A stretch of DNA of 64,000 nucleotides from JASLQO01 sp002327525 (lineage in GTDB: Bacteria; Pseudomonadota; Gammaproteobacteria; Pseudomonadales; Azotimanducaceae). How positions within the stretch are numbered: position 1 is the first letter of the stretch; the number at the start of each line of letters is the position of its first letter. The stretch is from assembly GCA_030744435.1 (NCBI GenBank), contig JASLQO010000009.1, positions 248,001 through 312,000 on the forward strand. The letters run 5' to 3'. The position numbers and the translations under genes were made by a program. Below the pieces are notes generated by a model that was not told the origin of the DNA, did no database searches, and was given only the letters and a program-made list of their open reading frames with translations. Shown here piece by piece: positions 43,490 to 52,737 of this stretch.

Positions 43490-44854
43490 GTGATTGGCAA
43501 AGAATTGAGGCGCTTGTCCCGCCTCGCACTCCCAATGATCCTCACCCAGCTCTTGCAGATGGGCATGGGTGTCGCCGACACGCTGATGGCCGGCCGGGTG
43601 AGTGCGGCGGATCTCGCGGGAGTGGCCATTGGCGGCAACGTGTTCTGGCCGGTGCTGCTGTTCATTTCCGGCATCGTCATGTCGGTGACGCCGTCAGTGT
43701 CTCAATTGCATGGCCGTGGCAAGGAGCACGAGGCTGGCGAGGTTGTCCGTCAGGCGCTTTGGATTACGTTGGTTGGCGGTCTGTTGCTGATCGCGCTGCT
43801 CAGAAACGCGGAGTCGTTGTTCTTAGCACTTGGCATTGATCCGCTGGCCATCCCCATTGCGGTAGCTTACCTCGATGCGCTGGCCTGGGGGGTTCTGCCG
43901 GTACTGTTCTATTTCGCCATGCGCTATCTGTGCGAGGGCATGTCCTGGACCTTACCGGCGATGCTGGTGGCCTTGTCTGCGCTGTTGTTGAAGGTCCCGC
44001 TCAATTACCTGTTTATCTATGGACACGAGAGCATTGGGCTGCCGGCGATGGGTGGGGTGGGTTGCGGTTGGTCGAGCGCAATCGTCATGACCTACGAGAT
44101 GCTGGCAATGGGACTGATCGTGGCGTTCTCGCGGATGCGCCGTACGGGTGTGTTTCACCGTGTTTCGCTTCCCAACCGTGCCGAGATAGCGCGACTCGTG
44201 CGTCTTGGTCTACCAATCGGAGCGACGACGTTTCTCGAGTTTTCCGTGTTCTCGGTGATGACGCTGTTGATTGGCAGGCTTGGGGTCGATGCGGTCGCGG
44301 CCCACCAGATCACGAGTAATGTCGCGGGTTTGACCTTCATGATTCCGTTGGGCATCGGCATGGCCGCTACCGTCCGCGTGGGTTTCAACGTTGGGGCCGG
44401 GGACCTGCCGGGTGCTCGTCTCAGCGCCAACGTTGCCGTGGGGGCATCCTGGGTGTTCGCAGTACTGGCGGCCGCCACCGTGTACAGCACGCGATTTCAC
44501 ATAGCCGGGCTCTACAGTACGGATGCGACGGTCATTGCGGTTGCGGCGGAGCTGATGCTGTTTGTCGCTGTTTATCAGCTTTTCGACGACAGCCAGGTGG
44601 CCTGCATTGGGTCATTGCGTGGTTTCAAGGACACACGCACACCCATGTGGGTGGCGATCATGTCGTATTGGCTTGTGGGTTTCCCGATCAGCGTGGTGCT
44701 CGGATTCGGTCTCGCCGGTGCGCCGGATCTGGGTGTGGCGGGTTTCTGGTGGGGGCTCGTCGTCGGATTGGCGGTGGCCGCCGCTGTACTCCTGTGGCGG
44801 CTGCGCTGGCTATTGGGTAATGACGCCAGGGTGCGGGAACTCGCGCTGCGCTAG
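43490..44854 (+). CDS. MATE-family efflux transporter (NorM-like)
   Basis: 454 aa from GTG 43490; the frame is open back to an ATG at 43394, but that extension is non-membranous and overlaps the Fur-like box. Twelve helices with the MATE repeats: LALPMILTQLLQMGMGVADT, GRVSAADLAGVAIGGNVFWP, and in the second half GLPIGATTFLEFSVFSVMTL and PLGIGMAATVRVGFNVGAGD. Na+ or H+ driven export of cationic compounds. Possible link to iron or peroxide stress through the upstream box. Confidence 0.94.
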   Translation: MIGKELRRLSRLALPMILTQLLQMGMGVADTLMAGRVSAADLAGVAIGGNVFWPVLLFISGIVMSVTPSVSQLHGRGKEHEAGEVVRQALWITLVGGLLLIALLRNAESLFLALGIDPLAIPIAVAYLDALAWGVLPVLFYFAMRYLCEGMSWTLPAMLVALSALLLKVPLNYLFIYGHESIGLPAMGGVGCGWSSAIVMTYEMLAMGLIVAFSRMRRTGVFHRVSLPNRAEIARLVRLGLPIGATTFLEFSVFSVMTLLIGRLGVDAVAAHQITSNVAGLTFMIPLGIGMAATVRVGFNVGAGDLPGARLSANVAVGASWVFAVLAAATVYSTRFHIAGLYSTDATVIAVAAELMLFVAVYQLFDDSQVACIGSLRGFKDTRTPMWVAIMSYWLVGFPISVVLGFGLAGAPDLGVAGFWWGLVVGLAVAAAVLLWRLRWLLGNDARVRELALR

Positions 44855-44944
44855 CGTGCTTAGCGTACGGAGGGAGTTTGGCTTACTGTGTAGATGCATC
44901 GATACACGTCTTGTCAGTCCGTGGGGAATAGAACGGGAGAACCT

Positions 44945-46879
44945 ATGCGCAAACTGATTACCCTCGCAGCGTTGCTTGCGTGCGGCTGTTCCGACCGGGA
45001 TCCGTCGAGCACCGCGGGCCAGCCTCAGACCCAGGAGCCGACCGACGTTGGTCCGCAACGATGTGACAATTTTGATGAGACCGGTATGCCGCTGTTTGGC
45101 GATCTGCATGTGCACACCAGTTTTTCCTTCGATGCGGCGGCTAACCAGACGGGTGCCACGCCCGAGGACGCTCAAGCGTATGCGCAAGGGGAGGCAATTG
45201 CGTTTTTCCCGATCGACGACAACGGTGTGCCGACGGGCTCGGTGCGGATCGATCGGCCCCTGGACTTTCTGGGTGTTACCGATCATGGCGAGTTTCTGGG
45301 TGAGCGTGCCGTGTGTCACCGTGAAGGCTCGTTGGTGTATGAAAGTGCCTTCTGTGAGACCTATCGCGCCAACGAACGGCAGGGTGCGCGGATGCTCGCA
45401 GGCGTGATATTCACCGAATCACCCAAACGTATTGCGCAGATATGTGGCTCCGATGGTGCGCTGTGCCGGGAGTATGCGGCAGCCCCCTGGCGGGAGATCC
45501 AGCGAGCGGCCAATGCGGCGAATCAACCCTGCAAATTCACGAGCTTCATCGCCTACGAATACACAGGTACCCCGGGTGGTTCGAATTACCACCGCAATGT
45601 CGTGTTTCGAAACGAACTCGTGCCAAATCTGCCGGTCAGTTATATCGATGCGCCCATCGACAGCGAATTGTGGGCAGGACTCGATACGGCCTGTCCGGAA
45701 GAATCCGGGTGTGACTACCTCACCATTCCACACAATTCCAACCTGGCGAACGGGCGCATGGCCCCTTACATGAACCTTGAGCGGAACGACGAAAACAAGC
45801 GCGCGTATGCTGAGAGGAGACTGCGTCGCGAACCCATCATGGAAATCTTCCAGCACAAGGGGAACTCGGAGTGTGTCAACGGTCTGTCGAGTATTCTGGG
45901 TGCACCGGATGAACTCTGCGATATCGAGTCCGTGCGCCGGATGGGAGAAGAAAAAACCTACCTGACCAGCGGGTCGGAGGGTCTTTCCGGCAACACCTCG
46001 TTGCAGACGACGCGTGAATGCCGGCTGGGTGAAGTCGGGACGTACGGCATGCTTGGCGCAGGATGCATACACCCCACCGACTTTCAACGCTCCGGTCTTC
46101 TGGTCGGACTTGAGGAAGAACAACGGGTCGGTCTGAATCCGGTGAAACTCGGCATCATCGCGTCTACCGACACGCATACGGCGACGCCGGGCGGTGTGTC
46201 GGAACAGGATTGGGGAGGTGCGGTTACCGGAGAGGCGACACCGACAGAGAGATTGCAACCCGGCATTCTGACCAGCGGGATCGATGGCAATCCCGGAGGG
46301 CTCGCAGGGGTGTGGGCGAAAGAAAACACCCGCGATGCAATATTTGACGCGATACTGAGACGTGAGGTGTTCGGCACATCCGGTCCACGCATCGTGCCGA
46401 GATTGTTCGCCGGATGGGCGTTGCCCGATCGCTTGTGTGATGATCCTGAACGTGATGCGACGGCGTACGCACAGGGCGTGCCGATGGGTTCTGATCTGAT
46501 CAGGGCCGCAAACGGTGACAAACCCAGGCTGTTGGCGTATGCCGCGAAGGATCCCGCGGGGCGAAACCTCCAGGCGTTGCATCTGATCAAGGGCTGGGTT
46601 GGTGGTGACGGGAGCCTGAACACTGCCGTGTTGCCGATCGTAGAATCTGAGGAAGGTGCAGCGACGCTATGCGCGCTCTACACGGACGAAGATTTCGACC
46701 CGGCGCAGTCCGCATACTATTACCTGCGCGTGGTGGAGCCACCCACGAAGCGCTGGCACACCTACGATTGTGCCCGAACCGCGGAGGCTGAACGCCCGGA
46801 GGTGTGTAGCAATGGAGCATACCCAGAGATGATCCGGGAGATGGCCTGGACCTCACCGATATGGTACCGGGGGGGCTGA
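44945..46879 (+). CDS. DUF3604 lipoprotein (PHP-like metal-dependent hydrolase)
   Basis: 644 aa from ATG 44945 behind GGGAG. Lipoprotein signal MRKLITLAALLACGCSDRD with the lipobox cysteine (C15 in ACGC). The metal motif FGDLHVHTSFSFDA and later VTDHGEFLGE and IASTDTHTATPGG resemble PHP-superfamily histidine ligands. The C-terminus EMAWTSPIWYRGG is a hallmark of DUF3604. Located in the periplasm or outer membrane; function unknown, often in marine bacteria. A second, internally deleted copy lies at 52738-53288. Confidence 0.95.
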   Translation: MRKLITLAALLACGCSDRDPSSTAGQPQTQEPTDVGPQRCDNFDETGMPLFGDLHVHTSFSFDAAANQTGATPEDAQAYAQGEAIAFFPIDDNGVPTGSVRIDRPLDFLGVTDHGEFLGERAVCHREGSLVYESAFCETYRANERQGARMLAGVIFTESPKRIAQICGSDGALCREYAAAPWREIQRAANAANQPCKFTSFIAYEYTGTPGGSNYHRNVVFRNELVPNLPVSYIDAPIDSELWAGLDTACPEESGCDYLTIPHNSNLANGRMAPYMNLERNDENKRAYAERRLRREPIMEIFQHKGNSECVNGLSSILGAPDELCDIESVRRMGEEKTYLTSGSEGLSGNTSLQTTRECRLGEVGTYGMLGAGCIHPTDFQRSGLLVGLEEEQRVGLNPVKLGIIASTDTHTATPGGVSEQDWGGAVTGEATPTERLQPGILTSGIDGNPGGLAGVWAKENTRDAIFDAILRREVFGTSGPRIVPRLFAGWALPDRLCDDPERDATAYAQGVPMGSDLIRAANGDKPRLLAYAAKDPAGRNLQALHLIKGWVGGDGSLNTAVLPIVESEEGAATLCALYTDEDFDPAQSAYYYLRVVEPPTKRWHTYDCARTAEAERPEVCSNGAYPEMIREMAWTSPIWYRGG

Positions 46880-47132
46880 AGACGATGGCTACGTCAGCCC
46901 GGATATCTTCTGTCAGGGATGGCTGCAGATCTTGCGGCATGTCCACATATGGGCTGACAGGTAGAAACCGGGTAGATAGATCTTGCATCGATGGATTCAT
47001 TATTTCCTCTGTGTGCAAAGCTCGGAGCACGTGCGTGTTTTTGCGCGTAAAAGTGAGCGTGTGCTGCATCGCTGCACCTCGCGGCGGCCCGCAGCAAGGC
47101 TCAGACGTCGCCGTATTTGTGGAACAGGGCAC

Positions 47133-47942
47133 TTAGTGTCCGGTGAACTTCGGTTCCCGGCGTTCCACGAAACAAAGCGCACCCTCACGATGATCGCTGG
47201 TGGTACCGCTGGCGATCATGGTAGTGGCCTCCTGGGCCAGAGCATCCTCGAGCGTCGCGCGTTCCGCGATATTGAAATTGGCCTTCATGTTGCCGTAGGC
47301 ACGGGTAGGGCCGGCCGCCAGACGTGCGCAATATGCGATGCCTTCGGCCATGAACCGGTCATGGCCGATCACGTGGTTGGCGATGCCAAGCGCCAGAGCC
47401 CTTTCGGCACTTACCCGTTCACCCGTGAAATACAGTTCGATCGCGCGGCCGTAACCAATGAGACGTTGGAGATAGTAGGAACCGCCGTAGTCTCCAGACA
47501 GGCCCACCTTTGCAAAGGCCGTGTGGAAGCTCGCCTTGTCGGAGCAGATTCTGATATCGCAGGCCAGAGCGACTGACAGACCCGCACCGGCGGCGGGACC
47601 GTTGACAAGGGCAACCACGGGTTTTGCCATCGTATGCAGTGTGTGGCTGATCTGCATGTGACCTTTCTGAAGCGACGCGACCTTCTGCTCAAAGGTAGGG
47701 CGCGCCGGCTGTGTCTGGTCACTGGCGCTGGCAGATTGCTGCTTCACGTCCCCACCCGCACAGAATCCGCGGCCGGCGCCTGTCAGCGCGACACACCTCA
47801 CGGTCGGGTCCTGTTCACAGTTCCGGAGATAGTCGGCGAGCAGCTTCTGCAGCTCGGCGCTGACCGCGTTCAGATGATCGGGCCGGTTGAGTGTGATCAG
47901 GGCGACTCCGTCGTCGCGTTTGTCCATCAGGCAATCAGTCAT
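47133..47942 (-). CDS. Enoyl-CoA hydratase/isomerase (PaaG-like)
   Basis: 269 aa. Crotonase fold: LITLNRPDHLNAVSAELQKL, oxyanion motif GRGFCAGGDVKQQ, VVALVNGPAAGAGLSVALAC. The active-site region KASFHTAFAKVGLSGDYGGS has Asp in place of the second hydratase glutamate and lacks the first, as in PaaG-type isomerases. Separated by 5 bp from the VOC-protein gene, same strand. A 253-bp gap with no gene I can support lies downstream (46880-47132). Confidence 0.92.
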   Translation of the reverse strand: MTDCLMDKRDDGVALITLNRPDHLNAVSAELQKLLADYLRNCEQDPTVRCVALTGAGRGFCAGGDVKQQSASASDQTQPARPTFEQKVASLQKGHMQISHTLHTMAKPVVALVNGPAAGAGLSVALACDIRICSDKASFHTAFAKVGLSGDYGGSYYLQRLIGYGRAIELYFTGERVSAERALALGIANHVIGHDRFMAEGIAYCARLAAGPTRAYGNMKANFNIAERATLEDALAQEATTMIASGTTSDHREGALCFVERREPKFTGH

Positions 47943-47947
47943 GTGGG

Positions 47948-48811
47948 TTACCTTTGTATTGGTGGGTCCACGACGTCGGGGCGCCCGGAAAAATCCCAGG
48001 GTGTCGTGGTACGAGAAATACCCATCAGCAGACCGTGCAGATCGCGCGGGTGGGTCCAGAAGGCATCCCGCTCATCCTCCTTGCTTGGCCCACGGGGTGT
48101 CCACAGTACGCCTGCCTCCATGAAGCGTGAGATGACGTTCTCCAGATCGTGGGTCTCGCAGGATGCCATATACAGGGAGTCGCCGAACATCTGTGTCCAG
48201 CGTGCCATGTGCACATCGTCGCGAACCACCTGGGAAAGCTCCAGACGATCAAGCCGGTCTGGCGGGTTGAACATCGTGAGGGTACCGTCGTAGCCGAACA
48301 GCTCACTCGAGATAGGACAGAAGCGGCGTGGATTGAGGCCGAAAATGCCGGCGTAGTGGGTAGCGGCCATTCGCCAGTCGCTGACCAGCGTGTTGGTTAC
48401 CTCGAACAGAAAACTGATTGGACCGATGCGATTGCGGGGCCGGGTTTTGGAGATCACGAAGGCAATACCGTAATGCTGATCGCCTGGCAGGTAGAACTGA
48501 TCGCCATCCTCCACTACCTCGAAGCCGAGAGATCCGATACGTTCCTTGAGACGGCCGGGCGTTGCACAACACAGACCCGCTGACAGCAGTCCTTCGCCGC
48601 GCTCGCTGAGGAAATCGGCGGCGATACCGCTCCCGTCCGGTTCGCAGAGTTCGACTTCGCTCTCACCCATGGCCAAAATCGTTCGATTGGCACCGAGATA
48701 GACCGACGATTTCCGATTCACTACCTCGGTACCCAGCAGTGCGTTGAACGTTTCGGCGGCGTCGTCGGCCGAGGCCACGACCAACTGAATGCGATCCACT
48801 CGATCCATCAT
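47948..48811 (-). CDS. VOC-superfamily protein, two glyoxalase-like domains
   Basis: 287 aa from ATG 48811, with GGGAG 8 nt upstream; the long in-frame extension to 49237 overlaps the divergent crotonase gene and is rejected. First domain DRIQLVVASADDAAETFNAL resembles epimerase/glyoxalase beta-alpha-beta units; second GPISFLFEVTNTLVSDWRMA...HYAGIFGLNP. Metal ligands are not clear. Possible dioxygenase, epimerase or CoA-ester-acting protein coupled to the crotonase downstream. Confidence 0.82.
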   Translation of the reverse strand: MMDRVDRIQLVVASADDAAETFNALLGTEVVNRKSSVYLGANRTILAMGESEVELCEPDGSGIAADFLSERGEGLLSAGLCCATPGRLKERIGSLGFEVVEDGDQFYLPGDQHYGIAFVISKTRPRNRIGPISFLFEVTNTLVSDWRMAATHYAGIFGLNPRRFCPISSELFGYDGTLTMFNPPDRLDRLELSQVVRDDVHMARWTQMFGDSLYMASCETHDLENVISRFMEAGVLWTPRGPSKEDERDAFWTHPRDLHGLLMGISRTTTPWDFSGRPDVVDPPIQR

Positions 48812-49016
48812 GCTTTCCACTCCCGGATGAACACTCTGCAGCCACTCTGCGCTTGCACCACCCGGTGCCAGGACAGCTTTCGGGCGGAAGCAGATGCTTG
48901 CACCGAGTTTAGCGTGTCTGTACCCGGATGGCGCTTGATGGCGGGTAAATGAGATATCGATACCGGGTGGTGAACGAGTGTTACCGCTATACTCCAGGGT
49001 GCAGTCAGGGAGGGTG

Positions 49017-49721
49017 ATGAGCGATACCGTGAACGGTCCCGTGGAAGTGCAGCGACACGACGGCTGGGCCGAGGTCGTTCTCAATCGGCCGGAGCGCAAG
49101 AACGCCATCACAGGGCCGCTGGGTGTGGCGTTGTCTGCAGCGATTGAGGGCTGCGATGCGGACGAAGGCATTCGGGCCATTGTACTGCGTGGGGCCGACG
49201 GCAGCTTCTGCTCAGGTCTGGATCTCAAGGAATTCAACGCGCAGCCCTCACCCGAATGGCTGCCGGACTTTCAGAGGACCTGGCGGGGTGTGCACCGGGC
49301 GTTATTCGACTGCAGCACGCCCATCGTCGGCGCGCTGGAACGCTTCGCCATCAACGGAGGTGCAGCTCTTGCACTGGCGTGTGATCTGCTGGTGGCGGGA
49401 GAGGGCGCCTTTCTGCAGGTTGGAGAGGTACAGCTTGGCATGGCTGCACCATACAACGTGGCGTGGCTCAATCTGAGAGTCAGTGAGGTAATCGCCGCCC
49501 GCATCGTGCTTCTCGGGGAGCGTTTGTATGCGGAGCAGCTGCGAGCCTTGCAGCTGGTGGAGCGCATTGTTCCGGACGATGCAGTGGTGGAGGAGGGACG
49601 CCAACTTGCCGAGCAAATCGCCGCATATCCGGAAGGTGTGGCGCGCATCAAGGCGAGCCTGCGCTCACGTTGCGACGATGATGCGGATGCCTGGTTCGAC
49701 CGGGTCGTTACCGTTCGCTAG
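49017..49721 (+). CDS. Enoyl-CoA hydratase/isomerase family protein
   Basis: 234 aa from ATG 49017, with a strong AGGGAGGG ribosome site. Crotonase pattern: EVVLNRPERKNAITGPLGVA, GSFCSGLDLKEFN, VGALERFAINGGAALALACD. The segment AFLQVGEVQLGMAAPYNVAW replaces the usual PExxxGxxPxxG and keeps only one acidic residue, so isomerase or hydrolase chemistry is possible. Slightly shorter than most relatives. Convergent with the IPP isomerase gene, overlapping it by 4 bp. Confidence 0.9.
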   Translation: MSDTVNGPVEVQRHDGWAEVVLNRPERKNAITGPLGVALSAAIEGCDADEGIRAIVLRGADGSFCSGLDLKEFNAQPSPEWLPDFQRTWRGVHRALFDCSTPIVGALERFAINGGAALALACDLLVAGEGAFLQVGEVQLGMAAPYNVAWLNLRVSEVIAARIVLLGERLYAEQLRALQLVERIVPDDAVVEEGRQLAEQIAAYPEGVARIKASLRSRCDDDADAWFDRVVTVR

Positions 49722-50314
49722 AGCGGCGGTGGCAGGATGCCTGCATGTTCTTGTTGCAGGCGCACCCACTCCATCTGAAACCAGGGTGTGTAGAGCTGCG
49801 GATTCTCTGTCAGATCGCGCGAGAGTTCATCGGGTGCCGTCCAGCGCCACGATTCTATCTCGGTGGTATTGATGACGGGCTCGGCGTTCGTGGAGGCAAT
49901 GTAGACCCAGCAGAGTTCGTGCTCGCTGCCCAGCGCACCAAAATGTGCCTGGTACTCGAATCTGTAGATGAAAATCGGCTCCACATGCTCGTTGGTAAAT
50001 CCGAGCTCCTGCAGCAGGCGCCGGCCCACCGCGATCTGCATGTTCTCTCCCTGGCGTGGATGGGAACAGCAGCTGTTGGACCAGAAGCCGGGCCATAATC
50101 TTTTCCCAGTCGCGCGCTGCTGTAGGAGCAGTTCGCCATCAGCATTAAAAATAAAAGCTGAAAACGCGCGGTGCAGAATTCCGGCGCCGTCGTGACAGGC
50201 GGCTTTGTCCAGGTACCCGATCTCGCGATCGTTGCTATCCACCAGGATCAGGGCCTCCTGCTCGGAGGACACTACCCTGGCGGTGGTTTGTATGGATTTT
50301 CGCGTGTCGCTCAC
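49718..50314 (-). CDS. idi: Isopentenyl-diphosphate delta-isomerase, type I
   Basis: 198 aa from GTG 50314; the much longer frame to 51355 is antisense to the hydrolase gene. Nudix-fold IDI: LHRAFSAFIFNADGELLLQQ, RATGKRLWPGFWSNSCCSHP (active cysteine in NSCCSHP), GRRLLQELGF, and EHELCWVYIA (the active glutamate in the HEL motif). Interconverts IPP and DMAPP for isoprenoid synthesis. No other isoprenoid gene is nearby. Confidence 0.93.
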   Translation of the reverse strand: MSDTRKSIQTTARVVSSEQEALILVDSNDREIGYLDKAACHDGAGILHRAFSAFIFNADGELLLQQRATGKRLWPGFWSNSCCSHPRQGENMQIAVGRRLLQELGFTNEHVEPIFIYRFEYQAHFGALGSEHELCWVYIASTNAEPVINTTEIESWRWTAPDELSRDLTENPQLYTPWFQMEWVRLQQEHAGILPPPL

Positions 50315-50380
50315 CGCATCAGTGTAACCCCAATCCGTGTCCCCCAGGGTAGAATGGCGCGCTTTTGCGGCAGGAAATTG

Positions 50381-51292
50381 ATGACGGCAAGTGCTGGGGT
50401 GCGGGAGAGGTGGCTGCGACTGGAAGATCTCGATTTGTGTGTGTTCGAATGGGGAGAAGTAGACGCGCCTACAGTAGTGCTGCTGCACGCGACTGGTTTT
50501 CATGGCCGTTGCTGGGATGCGGTGGCGGAGCAGCTGGCTTTCGAATACAGGGTTCTGGCGCCGGATATGCGCGGACACGGGCGCAGCGGCAAACAACCGC
50601 CGTTCACCTGGAAGATGTTCACACACGACATCGAACAGATGCTGGAGCAGTTGGGCGTCGTACATGCGGTGGGCATTGGCCACTCGATGGGCGGGCATTG
50701 CATGGTAGGTGTGGCGGCCAGACAAAGCGGGGTGCTCGATCGGTTGGTGCTGGTGGATCCGGTCATTTTGCCTCCCGAATTCTATGCCATGGGCGAGTCT
50801 ACCCATGGGCGTATGGCGTCCGTCGCCGAGGACCTCCCGGTGGCGCGACGACGAAATCGATGGAAGAACTGGCAGGAGATGGTGGCACACTTGCGGGAGC
50901 GCGAGCCTTTCTCGAACTGGCGGCGGCGCGTGCTGGAGGACTACTGTCGATATGGCCTGCTGGCTGCCGAAGATGGCTATACACTCGCCTGTCCACCGCT
51001 GGTAGAAGCGTCGATTTACATGGGTAACACGAAGACGGATGTATATGAGCGTCTGGCCGATGTGGACATTCCCGTGCTGGTGATGCGTGGCCGCCAGAGC
51101 GAGATGGAAGAAGGTAGGATGAACTTCTCCAATTCGCCCACCTGGCCGGAGCTGGCGTCGAGATTCCCTCAGGGTAGGGACTTGTATCTGCCTCGACATA
51201 GCCACTTCATCCCCATGGAGGATCCCGAATTGATCGTCATGGCGGTACGGGAGCCGGAATCGTTGTCGGGTGATCCGGCGACCACCAACTGA
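50381..51292 (+). CDS. Alpha/beta hydrolase
   Basis: 303 aa from ATG 50381 (AGGA 6 nt upstream). Oxyanion motif VVLLHATGFHGRCWDAVAEQ, cap acid LAPDMRGHGRSG, nucleophile GIGHSMGGHCMVG (GxSxG), late acid VPVLVMRG-like stretch DIPVLVMRGRQSEM and histidine LPRHSHFIPMEDP. Fits the epoxide-hydrolase/haloperoxidase/C-C hydrolase fold. Divergent from idi, 80 bp before the LLM gene. Substrate not inferable. Confidence 0.92.
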   Translation: MTASAGVRERWLRLEDLDLCVFEWGEVDAPTVVLLHATGFHGRCWDAVAEQLAFEYRVLAPDMRGHGRSGKQPPFTWKMFTHDIEQMLEQLGVVHAVGIGHSMGGHCMVGVAARQSGVLDRLVLVDPVILPPEFYAMGESTHGRMASVAEDLPVARRRNRWKNWQEMVAHLREREPFSNWRRRVLEDYCRYGLLAAEDGYTLACPPLVEASIYMGNTKTDVYERLADVDIPVLVMRGRQSEMEEGRMNFSNSPTWPELASRFPQGRDLYLPRHSHFIPMEDPELIVMAVREPESLSGDPATTN

Positions 51293-51372
51293 GATAACAG
51301 TGGCTGCCGGTCGGGACCCGGCGCGCGTTGATCGGTTATCGTGATCGTTCATCACTGAGATTGGGAGGCACT

Positions 51373-52230
51373 ATGCGAATCGGCGTGACCATGGCATTCA
51401 ATCACCGTACGGATCCCGAGTTCATCGGAGCGGCGGCGCGCCTCGTAGAGGATACGGGTTTCCATTCGGTGTGGGTGCCGGAACACGTGCTGTTCTTTCC
51501 GGATTATGCATCCACATATCCATATTCGGCCGATGGCCGCATTCCGGGAGATCCCGTTGGGGTGCTCGATCCGTTTGCTGCGCTCACCTGGGTGGCTGCC
51601 CACACGAGCAAACTGCGGCTCGGTACCGGCATCTGCCTGGTGCCGCAGCGCCAACCCGTCTATACGGCCAAGGCCGTGGCGGATCTCGACTATCTGTCGG
51701 GAGGCCGTGTCGATTTTGGCGTGGGGATTGGCTGGCTCAAGGAGGAGTTCGACAATCTGCAAATGAACTTCGGGAAACGCGCTGCGCGATGTGTGGAATA
51801 TCTCGAAGTGATGCGCGCGCTATGGGGGCCGGGGGTGAGTCGGTACCGGGGCGAGACCATCGAACTCGAGGACTGTCACTTCAATCCGAAGCCCGTACAG
51901 ACACCGCACCCACCCGTGCTGTTCGGTGGCGAAAGCGAGGCGGCGCTTGCCCGGGTCGCACACCACGGGGACGGCTGGTACGGCTTCGACCTCGATCCGA
52001 ACCAGGTCGGATCGGCGCTGGCGAGCCTAGAAAGGCACTTGGCGGATGCCGGCCGTCATCGCGGTGACGTGCAGGTGTTCATCGGCAGCAGTTCGAAACC
52101 GGTAACGCCGGAGACGGTGGCTGCGTGGGGTGATACGGGTATCGACCAACTCATCGTACCGCTGATGGCCGGTAGTCTGGAGCGTCTCGAACAGCGACGC
52201 GACAAGCTCGTTGCGTCGCTGAGTATGTAA
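51373..52230 (+). CDS. LLM-class oxidoreductase, TIGR03619 family, putatively F420-dependent
   Basis: 285 aa from ATG 51373 behind TTGGGAGGC. Luciferase-like TIM barrel: GVTMAFNHRTDPEFIGAAAR, DTGFHSVWVPEHVLFFPDYA, KLRLGTGICLVPQRQPVYTA and DYLSGGRVDFGVGIGWLKEE, the TIGR03619 signature. These proteins usually bind coenzyme F420, sometimes FMN. F420 is uncommon in gammaproteobacteria, so cofactor choice is open. Stand-alone gene. Confidence 0.9.
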   Translation: MRIGVTMAFNHRTDPEFIGAAARLVEDTGFHSVWVPEHVLFFPDYASTYPYSADGRIPGDPVGVLDPFAALTWVAAHTSKLRLGTGICLVPQRQPVYTAKAVADLDYLSGGRVDFGVGIGWLKEEFDNLQMNFGKRAARCVEYLEVMRALWGPGVSRYRGETIELEDCHFNPKPVQTPHPPVLFGGESEAALARVAHHGDGWYGFDLDPNQVGSALASLERHLADAGRHRGDVQVFIGSSSKPVTPETVAAWGDTGIDQLIVPLMAGSLERLEQRRDKLVASLSM

Positions 52231-52326
52231 AATATCTAGACAACACAAACATACACATTTCCGCAACAGACATGTGAGGTGCGTTGCAGCACACTAGATG
52301 TACAGACAAAGCTGGTAGTTGTCGTC

Positions 52327-52641
52327 ATGAAAACAGCTCGTCACACATCCGCGCACTCACGAGAGGCGCGTCGGGGTAGCTCCGAGAGCACGTGGTTCCG
52401 TTCCGATCGTGTATTCGAGGCAGATGATCAGTGGTACTTCCATACGCGTGAAGGCGTGGACGTCGGACCTTACGAGACTCGTTTCGAAGCGGAAATAGAG
52501 GCTGGCATGCTTCGAGAGTTGCTGCTGGAGGTTCCGCAGGGCGAATCCACGATGCCTGTGATCCGCGAGTTCGTGCTCGAATCCTTTGCGATGGGCCGCC
52601 CGCTGATGCCGTATTTCCGGGACGAACTACTGGCAAGCTGA
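52327..52641 (+). CDS. DUF6316 family protein
   Basis: 104 aa from ATG 52327. Central block WFRSDRVFEADDQWYFHTRE followed by GVDVGPYETRFEAEIEAGM matches DUF6316 (small soluble proteins of Pseudomonas-like and marine gammaproteobacteria). The N-terminus is basic and disordered, the C-terminus helical (REFVLESFAMGRPLMPYFRD). Function unknown. Confidence 0.8.
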   Translation: MKTARHTSAHSREARRGSSESTWFRSDRVFEADDQWYFHTREGVDVGPYETRFEAEIEAGMLRELLLEVPQGESTMPVIREFVLESFAMGRPLMPYFRDELLAS

Positions 52642-52737
52642 ATTGATTCATTCGGAACCTCACGCGTTTGCGTTGAAACGCGATTGGCATAAATCCGGAT
52701 AGGGTTGTCACAGGGGCGAGGTATTCAGTCCCAGGCG

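Noticed and set aside
45571..45595. GGTTCGAA motif resembling a tRNA T-loop
   Set aside because: Inside the DUF3604 coding sequence with no cloverleaf around it; no tRNA found anywhere in the window.
45419..46582. 387-codon minus-strand open frame
   Set aside because: Antisense shadow of the DUF3604 gene; low-complexity, no motif, no ribosome site.
46861..47136. 91-codon plus-strand frame after the DUF3604 gene
   Set aside because: No ribosome site, no recognisable domain, overlaps the end of the crotonase gene; treated as intergenic.
50315..51355. Long minus-strand extension of the IPP isomerase frame (545 codons in total)
   Set aside because: It is antisense to a convincing alpha/beta hydrolase with GxSxG, and the extra part has no family pattern; GTG 50314 gives a normal-sized isomerase.
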